In this document: positions 35,163 through 44,073 of the stretch, piece after piece
Position numbering within the stretch: the first letter of the stretch is position 1
Layout: each line of letters begins with the position of its first letter
Assembly (NCBI RefSeq): GCF_000380335.1
Contig: NC_021149.1
Location: forward strand, 62,001-126,000
Origin: Azotobacter vinelandii CA
Lineage (GTDB): Bacteria > Pseudomonadota > Gammaproteobacteria > Pseudomonadales > Pseudomonadaceae
Reading direction: 5' to 3'
Length of the DNA: 64,000 bases
Program-made: the position numbers and the translations under genes
Notes under the pieces: model-generated
What the model was told of the DNA's origin: nothing
Database searches by the model: none
What the model saw: the letters and a program-made list of their open reading frames with translations, nothing else

Positions 35163-36233
35163 TCACCCCAGGTCCGCAGACGCGGAGCGTCCTGTCCGGG
35201 ACTCCCACGCAGGAGCGCGGGAGCCATCGAAATCGCGCGCCGGCCGCACGCGCAGCCGGTAGTTGACCAGCACCAGGCTCAGCAGCAGCAGGGCGGCGCC
35301 ACCGTTGTGGGCGACCGCCAGCGGCAGCGGCAACTGCCAGAGCACGTTGCCGACACCCAGCCCGATCTGCAGCAGAAGCGCGGCCAGCAGCAGGGCGGCG
35401 AACCGGCCGAGACCGTGGCGCCACAGCCGCCAGGCCAGCGCGGCGAGGGTCAGGGCGACGGCCAGGGCGCCGAGACGGTGGCTCAGGTGGATGGCGGTGC
35501 GCGCCGGGCCGTCGAGCATGCCGCCCAGGTAGTTGGGGCCGATTGCCTGGGTCAGGTGGAAGGCGTTGGCGAAATCCATGCCCTGCGGCCACCACTGACC
35601 GTGGCAGGTGGGCAGGTCGAGGCAGGCCACCGCCGCGTAGTTGCTGCTGACCCAGCCGCCCAGGGCGATCTGCCCGACGCTCAGCGCCAGCGCGGCGCCG
35701 GCCAGGAGGCGCAGTCCGGGCGCCGGCGCGGGCAGGGCGGGGATGCGGCCGGCGAGGCGCAGGGCGAGCAGGAAGAGCAGGGCGAGGGTGGTCATGCCGC
35801 CGAGCAGGTGGGCGACCACCACCTGCGGCCAGAGCTTGAGGGTCACGGTCCACATGCCGAACAGCGCCTGGGCGACCACCACCCCGAGCAGCGCCAGCGG
35901 CAGTCCGCGCGGCTGGCCGGCGTCGGTCCGGCGGCGCAGCGCCTGCAGCGCCAGGGCGAGGATGAGCAGCCCCAGGCTGCCGGCGAAGTAGCGGTGGATC
36001 ATCTCGTTCCAGCCCTTCTCCGCTTCCACCGGCGCATCGGGGAAGCGGCGTTCGGCGTGGGCCAGTTGCGCCTCGCCGCTCGGCACCGCGAGAAAGCCGT
36101 AGCAGCCCGGCCAGTCCGGGCAGCCGAGCCCGGCGTGGGTCAGGCGGGTGTAGGCCCCCAGCAGTACCACCGCGAAGGCCAGCAGGGTGGCGAACAGGGC
36201 CAGGCGAAAGCCCGGCTTGCGAAGTGTCGGCAT
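35163..36233 (-). CDS. ctaA: Haem A synthase (COX15/CtaA)
   Basis: 356 residues with about eight membrane helices. Conserved haem-binding His residues lie in [40 protein letters not shown] and [14 protein letters not shown]. Two cysteine pairs occur ([28 protein letters not shown]). It converts haem O to haem A. The C-terminal tail after [13 protein letters not shown] runs long and may not be conserved. It lies upstream of ctaB on the same strand. Confidence 0.94.
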   Translation of the reverse strand: MPTLRKPGFRLALFATLLAFAVVLLGAYTRLTHAGLGCPDWPGCYGFLAVPSGEAQLAHAERRFPDAPVEAEKGWNEMIHRYFAGSLGLLILALALQALRRRTDAGQPRGLPLALLGVVVAQALFGMWTVTLKLWPQVVVAHLLGGMTTLALLFLLALRLAGRIPALPAPAPGLRLLAGAALALSVGQIALGGWVSSNYAAVACLDLPTCHGQWWPQGMDFANAFHLTQAIGPNYLGGMLDGPARTAIHLSHRLGALAVALTLAALAWRLWRHGLGRFAALLLAALLLQIGLGVGNVLWQLPLPLAVAHNGGAALLLLSLVLVNYRLRVRPARDFDGSRAPAWESRTGRSASADLG

Positions 36234-36273
36234 GGCGATCTCCCGTTCCGTCGACGATCCGTTCCGGCGCCGC

Positions 36274-36861
36274 TCAGCCGATCTTCGACAGCTTGAGCAG
36301 CAGGCGCAGGTCTTCCAGTACGCCCTTGCCGTCGGTCTCGGCGCCGTAGCGCAGCACCAGGTTGCCGAGCGGATCGACGATCCACAGTTGCGCGCCGGAC
36401 AGCCCCGGCGTCGCCCGCTCGTAGGCCGTGCGTTCCAGGCGGTAATGGCCGAGCTGCGGGTATTCGCGTTCCAGCCGCCGTCTCTCCTCGGCCGCCGGCG
36501 GCTGGCCCGCGGCCAGGGCGTGGGCGCCGCGGTCGGCCTCGCGGCCGAGGCCGATGTGGATCTGCCGGGCCAGGTAGACCAGGCGCCGGCAGTCCGCCGC
36601 GCATTCCTCCGGGGCGGTGACCAGCAACTGCCAGCGCGACTCGGCGTGCTCGTCCGACTCGACGCCCAGCCCGGCGCGGCTCTGGCCGGTGCCGATCAGC
36701 GTGCCGTGGTAGGTGCGTCCTTCCGGCACCCAGAAACGCCAGTGGTACATGGCGCCGGCCAGCAGCATGGGGCCGAGGACCACGGCGAAGAGCGCCAGCA
36801 GTTGCAGGCGGCCGCGCCGGGGCGAGTGGCGGGGGTCAGTCCGGGCGGTGAGCGACGACAT
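36274..36861 (-). CDS. SCO-like thioredoxin-fold protein of the oxidase cluster
   Basis: 195 residues with one N-terminal membrane helix (LQLLALFAVVLGPMLLAGAMY). The soluble part has WQLLVTAPEECAADCRRLVYLARQ, a C-x3-C pair like that of SCO proteins, and IVDPLGNLVLRYGAETDGKGVLED, a thioredoxin-fold end. It occupies the usual place between SURF1 and ctaA in Pseudomonas. A copper or thiol role in oxidase assembly is likely but unproven. It overlaps surf1 by 26 bp. Confidence 0.85.
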   Translation of the reverse strand: MSSLTARTDPRHSPRRGRLQLLALFAVVLGPMLLAGAMYHWRFWVPEGRTYHGTLIGTGQSRAGLGVESDEHAESRWQLLVTAPEECAADCRRLVYLARQIHIGLGREADRGAHALAAGQPPAAEERRRLEREYPQLGHYRLERTAYERATPGLSGAQLWIVDPLGNLVLRYGAETDGKGVLEDLRLLLKLSKIG

Positions 36862-37603
36862 GCGAAGTCTCCCGTGCGTTGTGGATGCCGAGGTAGACGA
36901 ACAGGGCGAGCAGGGCGGCGGCCAGGGCGAACCACTGCACGGCGTAGCCCAGGTGCTTCTCCGGGCTCATGGCGAGCGGCGGCCAGTCCACCGCGTAGGC
37001 CGCGGGGCCGGGCTCCAGGCGCAGCTCGACGGGCAGCCCGTCGCGGCCCAGCTCGCGCCAGAGGGCGGCGGCGTCGACCCGGTTGACCAGCCGTGGCCAG
37101 GCGTCGCCGGCGACCTGTTCGAGCAGGAAGGGATTGCCGGGCGAGCGGTAGACCCAGGCGGTCAGCGCCAGGGCGCCGTCCGGCGTGGCGAAGGCCGGCG
37201 CCACGCGGCGGTCGGGCCAGGGCAGCCAGCCGCGGTTGAGCAGCAGCCAGCGGCCGCTGTCGTCGCGAAAGGGTTGCAGCAGTTCGACGCCGGGCCGGCC
37301 GGCACGGGTGCGGCTGTCCAGCAGCAGGCTGTGCTGCGGGTCGAAGCGGCCATGCAGGCGCACCCGTTGCCAGGCCGGCGCGCCGGCGGCTTGCAGCGTC
37401 GCCGGGTCGACCGGTTCGGCCTGGCGGCGGGCCTCGAAGCCGGCGAGCAGGGCTCGCTTGTCCTCGGCCCGCGACAGTTGCCAGAGGCCCAGGCCGATCA
37501 GCAGCGGCAACAGCAGCACGACCAGCAGGCTCGGCGCCCAGCCGGGGCGGAAGCGACGCCACGGCGCGCGGCCGGGCGTTTTCGACGGCGGACTATACTG
37601 CAC
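36836..37603 (-). CDS. SURF1-family cytochrome oxidase assembly protein
   Basis: 255 residues with two terminal membrane helices: near residues 22–42 (LLVVLLLPLLIGLGLWQLSRAEDK) and the C-terminal WFALAAALLALFVYLGIHN. The SURF1 pattern QLSRAEDKRALLAGFEARR, PAWQRVRLHGRFDP and LLLNRGWLPWPDRR is present. SURF1 helps haem A insertion into subunit I. It starts 29 bp from the divergent twin-TM gene. Confidence 0.93.
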   Translation of the reverse strand: MQYSPPSKTPGRAPWRRFRPGWAPSLLVVLLLPLLIGLGLWQLSRAEDKRALLAGFEARRQAEPVDPATLQAAGAPAWQRVRLHGRFDPQHSLLLDSRTRAGRPGVELLQPFRDDSGRWLLLNRGWLPWPDRRVAPAFATPDGALALTAWVYRSPGNPFLLEQVAGDAWPRLVNRVDAAALWRELGRDGLPVELRLEPGPAAYAVDWPPLAMSPEKHLGYAVQWFALAAALLALFVYLGIHNARETSHVVAHRPD

Positions 37604-37632
37604 GCATCCTCCTTAATCCCCCGGAGCCGTCC

Positions 37633-37839
37633 ATGTCGCTCAAGGTGGCGATTGTCCTGTCGCTGCTGGCGATGCTCGCCAGCCTGTTCAGCGGTCTGTT
37701 CTTCCTGGTCCGCGACGCCGGCCGCACCCACCGGGTACTGCATGCGCTGTACGTCCGGGTCGGACTGGCCGCGCTGATCCTGGCGCTGGTCGCCTGGGGC
37801 CTCTACAGCGGCCAGCTCGTTTCCCATGTGACCTGGTAG
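37633..37839 (+). CDS. Twin transmembrane protein (DUF2909)
   Basis: 68 residues with two helices (VAIVLSLLAMLASLFSGLFFLV and VGLAALILALVAWGLYSG) and a short arginine loop RDAGRTHRVLHALYVR. DUF2909 proteins accompany aa3-oxidase clusters in Pseudomonas and are transcribed opposite to SURF1, as here. Probably an oxidase accessory or assembly factor; not proven. Confidence 0.88.
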   Translation: MSLKVAIVLSLLAMLASLFSGLFFLVRDAGRTHRVLHALYVRVGLAALILALVAWGLYSGQLVSHVTW

Positions 37840-37858
37840 CCGCCGTTTCGTAGTTTCG

Positions 37859-37982
37859 TAGGGTGGGAAACGACCGCAGGTCTTTCCCGCCGTGGGTGTT
37901 CCATGCGGTGGAAAATCGCTGTGCGAGTTTTCCACCAGGCACCTTGGTTCTGGTGGGTAAGGCTGCGCCGTTACCCACCCTA
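37859..37982. repeat. Cluster of three palindromes, REP-like (includes copy 3)
   Basis: Between DUF2909 and coxC: TAGGGTGGGAAA…CTTTCCCGCC (37859–37891), GGTGGAAAATCG…GAGTTTTCCACC (37907–37936) and TGGTGGGTAA…TTACCCACC (37952–37979). The block is itself bounded by TAGGGTGGG and its complement CCCACCCTA. The middle unit matches the elements at 7237 and 26485. Confidence 0.7.
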
Positions 37983-38002
37983 TGTCCTGTCCCACCCCAT
38001 GC

Positions 38003-38893
38003 TCAGAGCACGTAGACGAAGACGAACAGGCAGATCCACACCACGTCCACGAAGTGCCAGTACCAGCTCGCCGCCTCGAAGCCGAAGTGCTCATCGGGGG
38101 TGAAGTGGCCACGCAGCACGCGGACCAGCATCACCGCGAGGATGATCGCGCCGATGGTCACGTGGGCGCCGTGGAAGCCGGTGAGCATGAAGAAGGTGGC
38201 GCCGTAGATTCCCGAGCCCAGGGTCAGCCCCAGCTCCCGGTAGGCATGCGCGTATTCCTCGGCCTGCAGGATCAGGAAGGTCGCCCCGAGCCCGATGGTC
38301 AGCGCCAGCCAGAGCTTCAGCTTGCGGCGGTCGCCGTCCTTCAGCGCGTGGTGGGCGAAGGTCACGGTGAAGCTGGAGGACACCAGCAGGATGGTGTTGA
38401 CCAGCGGCAGCGACCAGGCGCTGATGGTCCCCTTCGGCGCCGGAAACTGCTTGGGATCGGGGTTCTCCAGCAGCGGCCAGGTGTACTGGAAGTTCGGCCA
38501 GAGCATGTGGCTGATGCCCTTGTCGCCCTCGCCGGCGAGCCAGGGGCCGGTCCAGTAGCGGATGTAGAAGAGGGCGCCGAAGAAGGCCAGGAAGAACATC
38601 ACCTCGGAGAAGATGAACCAGCTCATGCCCCAGCGGAACGAGCGGTCCATCTGCGCGCTGTAGAGTCCGGCGCGGCCTTCGCGGATCACGCTGCCGAACC
38701 AGCCGAACAGCATCCAGGCGATCAGCAGGGCGCCGACGAAGAAGATCACCGGGCCGGAAATCTCGTCGCGGCCGGCCTTGAGGTCGTTGAACCAACTGCC
38801 GAGCCCGAAGACGGTGGTCAGCAGGCCGAGGGTGGCGACGATCGGCCACTTGCTCTGGGCGGGGACGTAATAGTGCTCGTGGGGCGTCGACAT
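38003..38893 (-). CDS. coxC: Cytochrome c oxidase subunit III
   Basis: 296 residues from ATG 38893 (MSTPHEHYYVPAQSKWPIVA), seven membrane helices. Hallmarks: FFLAFFGALFYIRYW, SSSFTVTFAHHALKDGDR, LQAEEYAHAY, GFHGAHVTIGAIILAVML and the C-terminal ASWYWHFVDVVWICLFVFVYVL. It stabilises the proton-pumping core and the oxygen pathway. It is last of the coxB–coxA–ctaG–coxC run. Confidence 0.96.
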   Translation of the reverse strand: MSTPHEHYYVPAQSKWPIVATLGLLTTVFGLGSWFNDLKAGRDEISGPVIFFVGALLIAWMLFGWFGSVIREGRAGLYSAQMDRSFRWGMSWFIFSEVMFFLAFFGALFYIRYWTGPWLAGEGDKGISHMLWPNFQYTWPLLENPDPKQFPAPKGTISAWSLPLVNTILLVSSSFTVTFAHHALKDGDRRKLKLWLALTIGLGATFLILQAEEYAHAYRELGLTLGSGIYGATFFMLTGFHGAHVTIGAIILAVMLVRVLRGHFTPDEHFGFEAASWYWHFVDVVWICLFVFVYVL

Positions 38894-38907
38894 GATCGTT
38901 CTTCTCC

Positions 38908-39462
38908 TTAACGGGAACGGGCGGCCTGCGCCGGCGGCTCCTGGCGCCCGGTGATGTCGAACAGCGTGTAGCCGAGGGTCAGGTGCCGCACGTCGGCCGG
39001 CAGGTCGCGGTCGACGACGAAGCGCACCGGCATCTCGATGCGTTCGCCCGGTGCGAGGACCTGCTGGGTGAAGCAGAAGCACTCGGTCTTGTGGAACCAG
39101 GCCGCCGCCCGGGCCGGGGCGACGCTGGGGATGGCCTGGGCGGTCATCGGCCGGTCGCCCGGGTTGCGGGCGACGAACAGCATCTGGTTGCTGGCGCCGG
39201 GATGCACCGTCAGCTCGTCCTGCAGCGGCCGGAATTCCCAGCTCATGCCGGCGGCGTTGCTAGCGAGGAACTGCACGCGCACGCTGCGCGACTCGTCCAC
39301 CGTCTGCGTGCCCCGCCAGGCGCCGGCGGTCTTGCCGTTGATGCCGAAGGCCTGGCACATCACGTCGTACAGCGGCACCAGGGCGAAGCCGAAGGCGAAC
39401 ATGGCCACCACCACCAGCAGCAGGCGGCGGACCAGGCGGGCGGTGGGCAGGCCGTCGTTCAT
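38908..39462 (-). CDS. ctaG: Cytochrome c oxidase assembly protein CtaG/Cox11
   Basis: 184 residues with one N-terminal helix (LLLVVVAMFAFGFALVPLYDVMCQAFGINGKTAG). The copper-binding pair is FHKTECFCFTQQVLAPGE. It delivers copper to the CuB site of subunit I. It lies 14 bp upstream of coxC and 27 bp after coxA. Confidence 0.95.
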   Translation of the reverse strand: MNDGLPTARLVRRLLLVVVAMFAFGFALVPLYDVMCQAFGINGKTAGAWRGTQTVDESRSVRVQFLASNAAGMSWEFRPLQDELTVHPGASNQMLFVARNPGDRPMTAQAIPSVAPARAAAWFHKTECFCFTQQVLAPGERIEMPVRFVVDRDLPADVRHLTLGYTLFDITGRQEPPAQAARSR

Positions 39463-39489
39463 GATTCCGACTCCCGGCGAGCGTTCATT

Positions 39490-41082
39490 TCACTTCACCT
39501 CCGGCGGCGTACCGAAGGTGTGGTAGGGCGCGGGGGAGGGCACCGACCACTCCAGGCCGTGGGCGCCGTCCCAAGGCTTGGCCGGGGCCGGCTCGCCGCC
39601 GCGGATGCACTTGATGACGATGTACAGGAACAGCAACTGGGTGGCGCCGAACAGGAAGGCGCCGAGGCTGGACACCATGTTGAAGTCGGCGAACTGCAGG
39701 TTGTAGTCGGGAATGCGCCGTGGCATGCCGGCCAGGCCGACGAAGTGCATGGGGAAGAAGGCCAGGTTCATGCCGACGAAGGACAGCCAGAAATGCCATC
39801 TGGCCAGGCGCTCGTCGTACATGTGTCCGGTCCACTTGGGCAGCCAGTAGTAGGTCGAGGCGAAGATGCCGAAGATCGCTCCGGGCACCAGCACGTAGTG
39901 GAAGTGCGCGACCACGAAGTAGGTGTCGTGGTACTGGAAGTCGGCCGGCGCGATGGACAGCATCAGCCCGGAGAAGCCGCCGATGGTGAAGAGGATGACG
40001 AAGGCCACGGCGAACAGCATCGGCGCCTCGAAGGTCAGCGAGCCGCGCCACATGGTCGACACCCAGTTGAACACCTTCACCCCGGTGGGCACGGCGATCA
40101 GCATGGTGGCGTACATGAAGAACAGCTCGCCGGTCACCGGTATGCCCACGGTGAACATGTGGTGGGCCCAGACGATGAAGGACAGGAAGGCGATGGCGCC
40201 GGTGGCGTAGACCATCGAGGTGTAGCCGAACAGCGGCTTGCGGGCGAAGGTCGGGATGATCGAGCTGACCGCGCCGAAGGCCGGCAGGATCATGATGTAC
40301 ACCTCGGGGTGACCGAAGAACCAGAACACGTGCTGGAACAGCACCGGGTCGCCGCCGCCGGCGGCATTGAAGAAGCTGGTGCCGAAGTGGATGTCCATCA
40401 GCATCATGGTCACCACCCCGGCCAGCACCGGCATCACCGCGATCAACAGGAAGGCGGTGATCAGCCAGGTCCAGCAGAACAGCGGCATCTTCATCAGGGT
40501 CATGCCCGGCGCGCGCAGGTTGAGCACGGTGGCGATCACGTTGATCGCGCCCATGATCGAGCTGATGCCCATCAGGTGGATGGCGAAGATGAAGAAGGTC
40601 ACGCTCTCCGGCGCGAAGGTGGTGGACAGCGGCGCGTAGAAGGTCCAGCCGAAGTTCGGCCCGCCGCCCTCCATGAACAGAGTGCTGACCAACAGGCCGA
40701 AGGCCGCCGGCAGCAGCCAGAAGCTGAAGTTGTTCATCCTCGGCAGGGCCATGTCCGGCGCGCCGATCATCAGCGGGATCATCCAGTTGGCCAGGCCGAC
40801 GAAGGCCGGCATCACCGCGCCGAAGACCATGATCAGGCCGTGCATGGTGGTCATCTGGTTGAAGAATTCCGGCTGGACGATCTGCAGCCCCGGCTGGAAC
40901 AGCTCGGTGCGGATGATCATGGCCATGCTGCCGCCGAGCAGGAAGGCGGTGAAGCTGAACCACAGGTACATCGTGCCGATGTCCTTGTGGTTGGTGGTCA
41001 GCACCCAGCGCATCGGGCCCCTGGCCGGGCCGTGAGGGTGTTCGTCATGGGCGGTGTGGCCCGGCTCGATCACTGCGCTCAT
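39490..41082 (-). CDS. coxA: Cytochrome c oxidase subunit I
   Basis: 530 residues with about twelve helices. Haem a and haem a3/CuB ligands are evident: TTMHGLIMVFGAVMPAFVGL, the HPEVYIMILPAFGAVS cross-linked His–Tyr region, IVWAHHMFTVGIPVTG and VVAHFHYVLVPGAIFG. The K-channel motif near FFGHPEVY and the D-channel region are present. It reduces oxygen to water and pumps protons. The gene follows coxB by 15 bp. Confidence 0.97.
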   Translation of the reverse strand: MSAVIEPGHTAHDEHPHGPARGPMRWVLTTNHKDIGTMYLWFSFTAFLLGGSMAMIIRTELFQPGLQIVQPEFFNQMTTMHGLIMVFGAVMPAFVGLANWMIPLMIGAPDMALPRMNNFSFWLLPAAFGLLVSTLFMEGGGPNFGWTFYAPLSTTFAPESVTFFIFAIHLMGISSIMGAINVIATVLNLRAPGMTLMKMPLFCWTWLITAFLLIAVMPVLAGVVTMMLMDIHFGTSFFNAAGGGDPVLFQHVFWFFGHPEVYIMILPAFGAVSSIIPTFARKPLFGYTSMVYATGAIAFLSFIVWAHHMFTVGIPVTGELFFMYATMLIAVPTGVKVFNWVSTMWRGSLTFEAPMLFAVAFVILFTIGGFSGLMLSIAPADFQYHDTYFVVAHFHYVLVPGAIFGIFASTYYWLPKWTGHMYDERLARWHFWLSFVGMNLAFFPMHFVGLAGMPRRIPDYNLQFADFNMVSSLGAFLFGATQLLFLYIVIKCIRGGEPAPAKPWDGAHGLEWSVPSPAPYHTFGTPPEVK

Positions 41083-41097
41083 CGTGGCCTCTCCTTT

Positions 41098-42255
41098 CTA
41101 TTGGGGTTGGGCGGGCTGCATGCCCTGGCCGGTTTCCCGGGCCTGCCGGAAGGCGTGGATGTCCTGCGGGGTGACGCTGTCGCCGAGCGCGTTGCCGAAG
41201 GCGTTGCGCTCGTAGGTGATCACCGCCGCCAGGTCGACGTCCGAGAGCTGCTTGCCGAAGGCGGCCATGGCAGTGCCCGGCTTGCCGTCGATGACGATGT
41301 TCATGTGGCCTTCCTTCGGTCCGGTGGCGATCTTCGAACCCTTGAGCGCCGGGAATGCCGGCGGCAGGCCCTCGCCGGTCGGCTGGTGGCAGGCGACGCA
41401 GGCGGTCCGGTAGACCCGCTCGCCCTGGGCGACCAGTTCCTCCAGGGTCCAGGCCTTGCCGGCCTGCGCCGTGGCCTCGGCGGCGGCGGCCTTTTTGCCG
41501 GCCAGCCAGGCGGCGTAGTCGGCCGGAGCCTTGACCTCCACCACCACCGGCATGAAGCCGTGATCCTTGCCGCACAGTTCGGTGCACTGGCCGCGGTAGA
41601 GGCCCGGCTCGGCGACGCGGGTCCAGGTCTCGTTGATGAAGCCGGGGATGGCGTCCTTCTTCACCGCCAGTTCCGGTACCCACCAGGAGTGGATGACGTC
41701 CGCCGCGGTGACCAGGAAGCGCACCTTGGCGCCGGCCGGGATCACCAGCGGTTCGTCCACCTCCAGCAGGTAGTGGTCGTTCTTCGGCGCCTGGTTGCCG
41801 ATGGCGTTGCGGTCGGTGGCCAGGTTGCTGAAGAACTCCACGTCCTCGCCCAGGTACTTGTAGTGCCACTTCCACTGGTAGCCGGTGACCTGGATGTCCA
41901 GGTCGGGCTCGGACGGGTCGTAGATGTGCAGCAGGGTGCGGGTCGCCGGCACCGCCATGGCGATCAGGATCAACAGCGGGATCACCGTCCACAGCACCTC
42001 GACCCGGGTGTTCTCGTGGAAGTGGGCGGGCTGCGGGCGACGCGAACGGCGGTGGGCGAACATCGACCAGAACATCGCGCCGAACACCAGCACGCCGATG
42101 GCCACGCAGATCCAGAAGATGGTCATGTGCAGATCGAAGACGGAACGGCTGACTTCCGTGACCCCCGGCCGCATGTTCACATCCCAGGCGGCCTGCGCCT
42201 GGGACAGGGCCGAGCACGACAGAAGACCCATCCAGAGTCGTGGATGTCGCATCAT
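41098..42255 (-). CDS. coxB: Cytochrome c oxidase subunit II with fused cytochrome c domain
   Basis: 385 residues with a signal peptide and two membrane helices. The CuA site is intact: VIHSWWVPELAVKKD and YRGQCTELCGKDHGFMPVVVE. The C-terminal extension carries a haem c motif CVACHQPTGEGLPPAFPAL, so this is a caa3-like subunit II. It receives electrons from cytochrome c. A large inverted repeat occupies the upstream gap, so its promoter must lie in the first ~250 bp or be inside the repeat. Confidence 0.96.
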   Translation of the reverse strand: MMRHPRLWMGLLSCSALSQAQAAWDVNMRPGVTEVSRSVFDLHMTIFWICVAIGVLVFGAMFWSMFAHRRSRRPQPAHFHENTRVEVLWTVIPLLILIAMAVPATRTLLHIYDPSEPDLDIQVTGYQWKWHYKYLGEDVEFFSNLATDRNAIGNQAPKNDHYLLEVDEPLVIPAGAKVRFLVTAADVIHSWWVPELAVKKDAIPGFINETWTRVAEPGLYRGQCTELCGKDHGFMPVVVEVKAPADYAAWLAGKKAAAAEATAQAGKAWTLEELVAQGERVYRTACVACHQPTGEGLPPAFPALKGSKIATGPKEGHMNIVIDGKPGTAMAAFGKQLSDVDLAAVITYERNAFGNALGDSVTPQDIHAFRQARETGQGMQPAQPQ

Positions 42256-42513
42256 TGCGGGTTCCCCTTATCGTTATCCCGCTGGCGAAACCGTCGACGC
42301 AGGGCACTGTCGCCGGGCCTTTCGACCTGGACGGGCCGCCGGAACCGGATCGTGCGGAAACGGTTGCGTCACGTTTCCAGCGGTGCCGGCTTTCCCTTTC
42401 CCGCGACCCGCTACCGCAGAACCCCGGCCTGCACGGTGCAGTCGGGCCTTACTCCGGTAAGCGTGTTTCGAGTCGAGTATAGACAGCGGCGCAACGGGGG
42501 GTGTTTTTTGCGG

Positions 42514-43265
42514 CCCGGGGCAGGGCAATCGCATGAAGCGCTTGCCTGATACCGGACTGGAAAGATTATGTGCCTGGTCGTTCCGGCGTGGTCTTCGGCT
42601 TCGCTGCACCGGCTGCTTGCCGAGGGGCCGGACAGTCCCTGTTTCGGGCCCCCGCCCGAGTCACTTTCTCTTTGCTCGCGCGAAAGAGAAAGTGACCAAA
42701 GAGAAAGCGCGCCCGATCATTCGGCCCCGGCTACGCCGGGGTTCCCTCGCTCCGGCGCCGCTCCGAGGGTCGTCGCACAAGGGGCATCCATGCCCCTCGT
42801 ACGACTCTCGCCGCCTCCCTGCGGCTCGCCCCTCTACGCGACACCTGCGCTCGGCCTCCTGAACGGGAGTCGGGCTCCGGGTTGCCTGAAAGCGCTTTCG
42901 CGCTTGCGGCACGACCTGTCAGGCCGCGCCGGATGCCCCCTTCAGGAGGCCGAGCGGAGTCGTCGCGCAAGGGGATGAGCCGCAGGGATGCGGCGAAAGG
43001 CCCGAGGGCCATGGATGGCCCTGCGGGCCGTGCCCTGGAGCGACGACGCAGGGAGGGAACCCGGAGCGAAGCGCAGGGCCGGATGAGGGGGTGGCCTTCT
43101 TTTTGGTTACTTTTTCTTGGCCAAAACAAGAAAAAGTGACTCGGCCGGGGGGCCGAAACAGGGACTGTCCGGCCCCTCGGCAAGCAGCCATGCCAAGGCT
43201 CACATAATCTTTCCAGGCCGGTCGGGCGGGCATTTCATGCGATTGCCCCGCAGCCCGGGGCGAGG
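42514..43265. repeat. ~750-bp imperfect inverted repeat
   Basis: Both ends carry matching arms of about 200 bp: GGGGCAATCGCATGAA at the ends, then TGGAAAGATTATGTG, GGCTGCTTGCCGAGGGGCC and GGACAGTCCCTGTTTCGG, and finally GAGTCACTTT. Each arm also contains a small hairpin (GTCACTTTCTCTTT with its complement; the other arm has GTTACTTTTTCTTGG). The 300-bp centre is GC-rich with further dyads and no credible gene. The element fills most of the 1104-bp gap between coxB and the gene at 43360. Origin unknown; it may be a mobile repeat. Confidence 0.82.
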
Positions 43266-43359
43266 CGATAGCGACATGCTGTACGGGCGTCTAAGCTAGG
43301 CAAGTCTGTCCACTGGCCAGGGAGGCTGCCTTTTCACAGGAACCCGAGGAGTACCGCCT

Positions 43360-44010
43360 TTGAATATTCCAGCCTTGCGCCAACTGATCGAGTGTGCACG
43401 CCAGCACGAATCCCGCCATGGCACGCTCGCTCGTCAGTTGGAAAGCCGGATGCAGTACCTGCACCCCGCCATCTGCCTGCCCGAGGAGGATGCGCTGGGG
43501 GTGCTGACGAAGTTTGTCGATGGATATCTGGAGCAGGTGCCGGAACTGCTCGAGGCGGCCCACGCGGTCGCCTGCGGAGCCGGTATCGAAGCGCAGGTCG
43601 AGCCGGTGCTGAAGGTGGCCGCGCACTTCTTCCTCAGTCCGCCCCAGGTGCTGGAGGGGCAGGAAGGCCTCGCCGGCCTGCTCGACGAGGCCTACCTGGC
43701 GCATCGTCTGGTCGAGGAGGTGAACGACCGCTACATCGCCTGCATCGGTCAGCCGCTGATCCCCCTGGACACCACGGTAGCCAACCTGATCGCCCACCGG
43801 CTGATCGGCGAGGAGTTCGCCAATCGCCTGGACGAGGCCGTGCACCTGGCGGTGAACGGCCTGCTCGGCGATACCCTGTTCGAGCAGGCGTCCCTGGATT
43901 CCCACCGCGCCCGCCTGAGCAATCCGAAGACCGTCGCCGCCTGGCTGGCCTGGCCCTGCCTGTCGCGGCAGTTCGGGGTGGAGTTGCAACTGAGCCGGGC
44001 GGCCGGCTAG
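43360..44010 (+). CDS. Conserved hypothetical protein between SulP and cox genes
   Basis: 216 residues, mostly helical, no signal or membrane segment. The start MNIPALRQLIECARQHESRH is supported by GGAGTACCGCC upstream. A homologous gene sits between the SulP and coxB genes in Pseudomonas. No domain could be named. A strong hairpin follows, shared with the convergent SulP gene. Confidence 0.78.
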   Translation: MNIPALRQLIECARQHESRHGTLARQLESRMQYLHPAICLPEEDALGVLTKFVDGYLEQVPELLEAAHAVACGAGIEAQVEPVLKVAAHFFLSPPQVLEGQEGLAGLLDEAYLAHRLVEEVNDRYIACIGQPLIPLDTTVANLIAHRLIGEEFANRLDEAVHLAVNGLLGDTLFEQASLDSHRARLSNPKTVAAWLAWPCLSRQFGVELQLSRAAG

Positions 44011-44012
44011 GG

Positions 44013-44057
44013 CGGATGCGACCCGCCACGCGGCAAGGGGCCGGCGGGTCGCATCCG
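44013..44057. terminator. Bidirectional hairpin between convergent genes
   Basis: CGGATGCGACCCGCC (44013–44027) and GGCGGGTCGCATCCG (44043–44057) form a perfect 15-bp stem with a 15-nt loop. It starts just after the hypothetical gene and ends 17 bp before the SulP stop. No long T-tract on either side. Confidence 0.65.
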
Positions 44058-44073
44058 TACTTGGTCCCGCGCC

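Noticed and set aside
42533-43299. Several 80–150-residue ORFs in the large inverted repeat
   Set aside because: They mirror each other across the repeat arms and read basic, low-complexity strings; they come from the repeat, not from genes.
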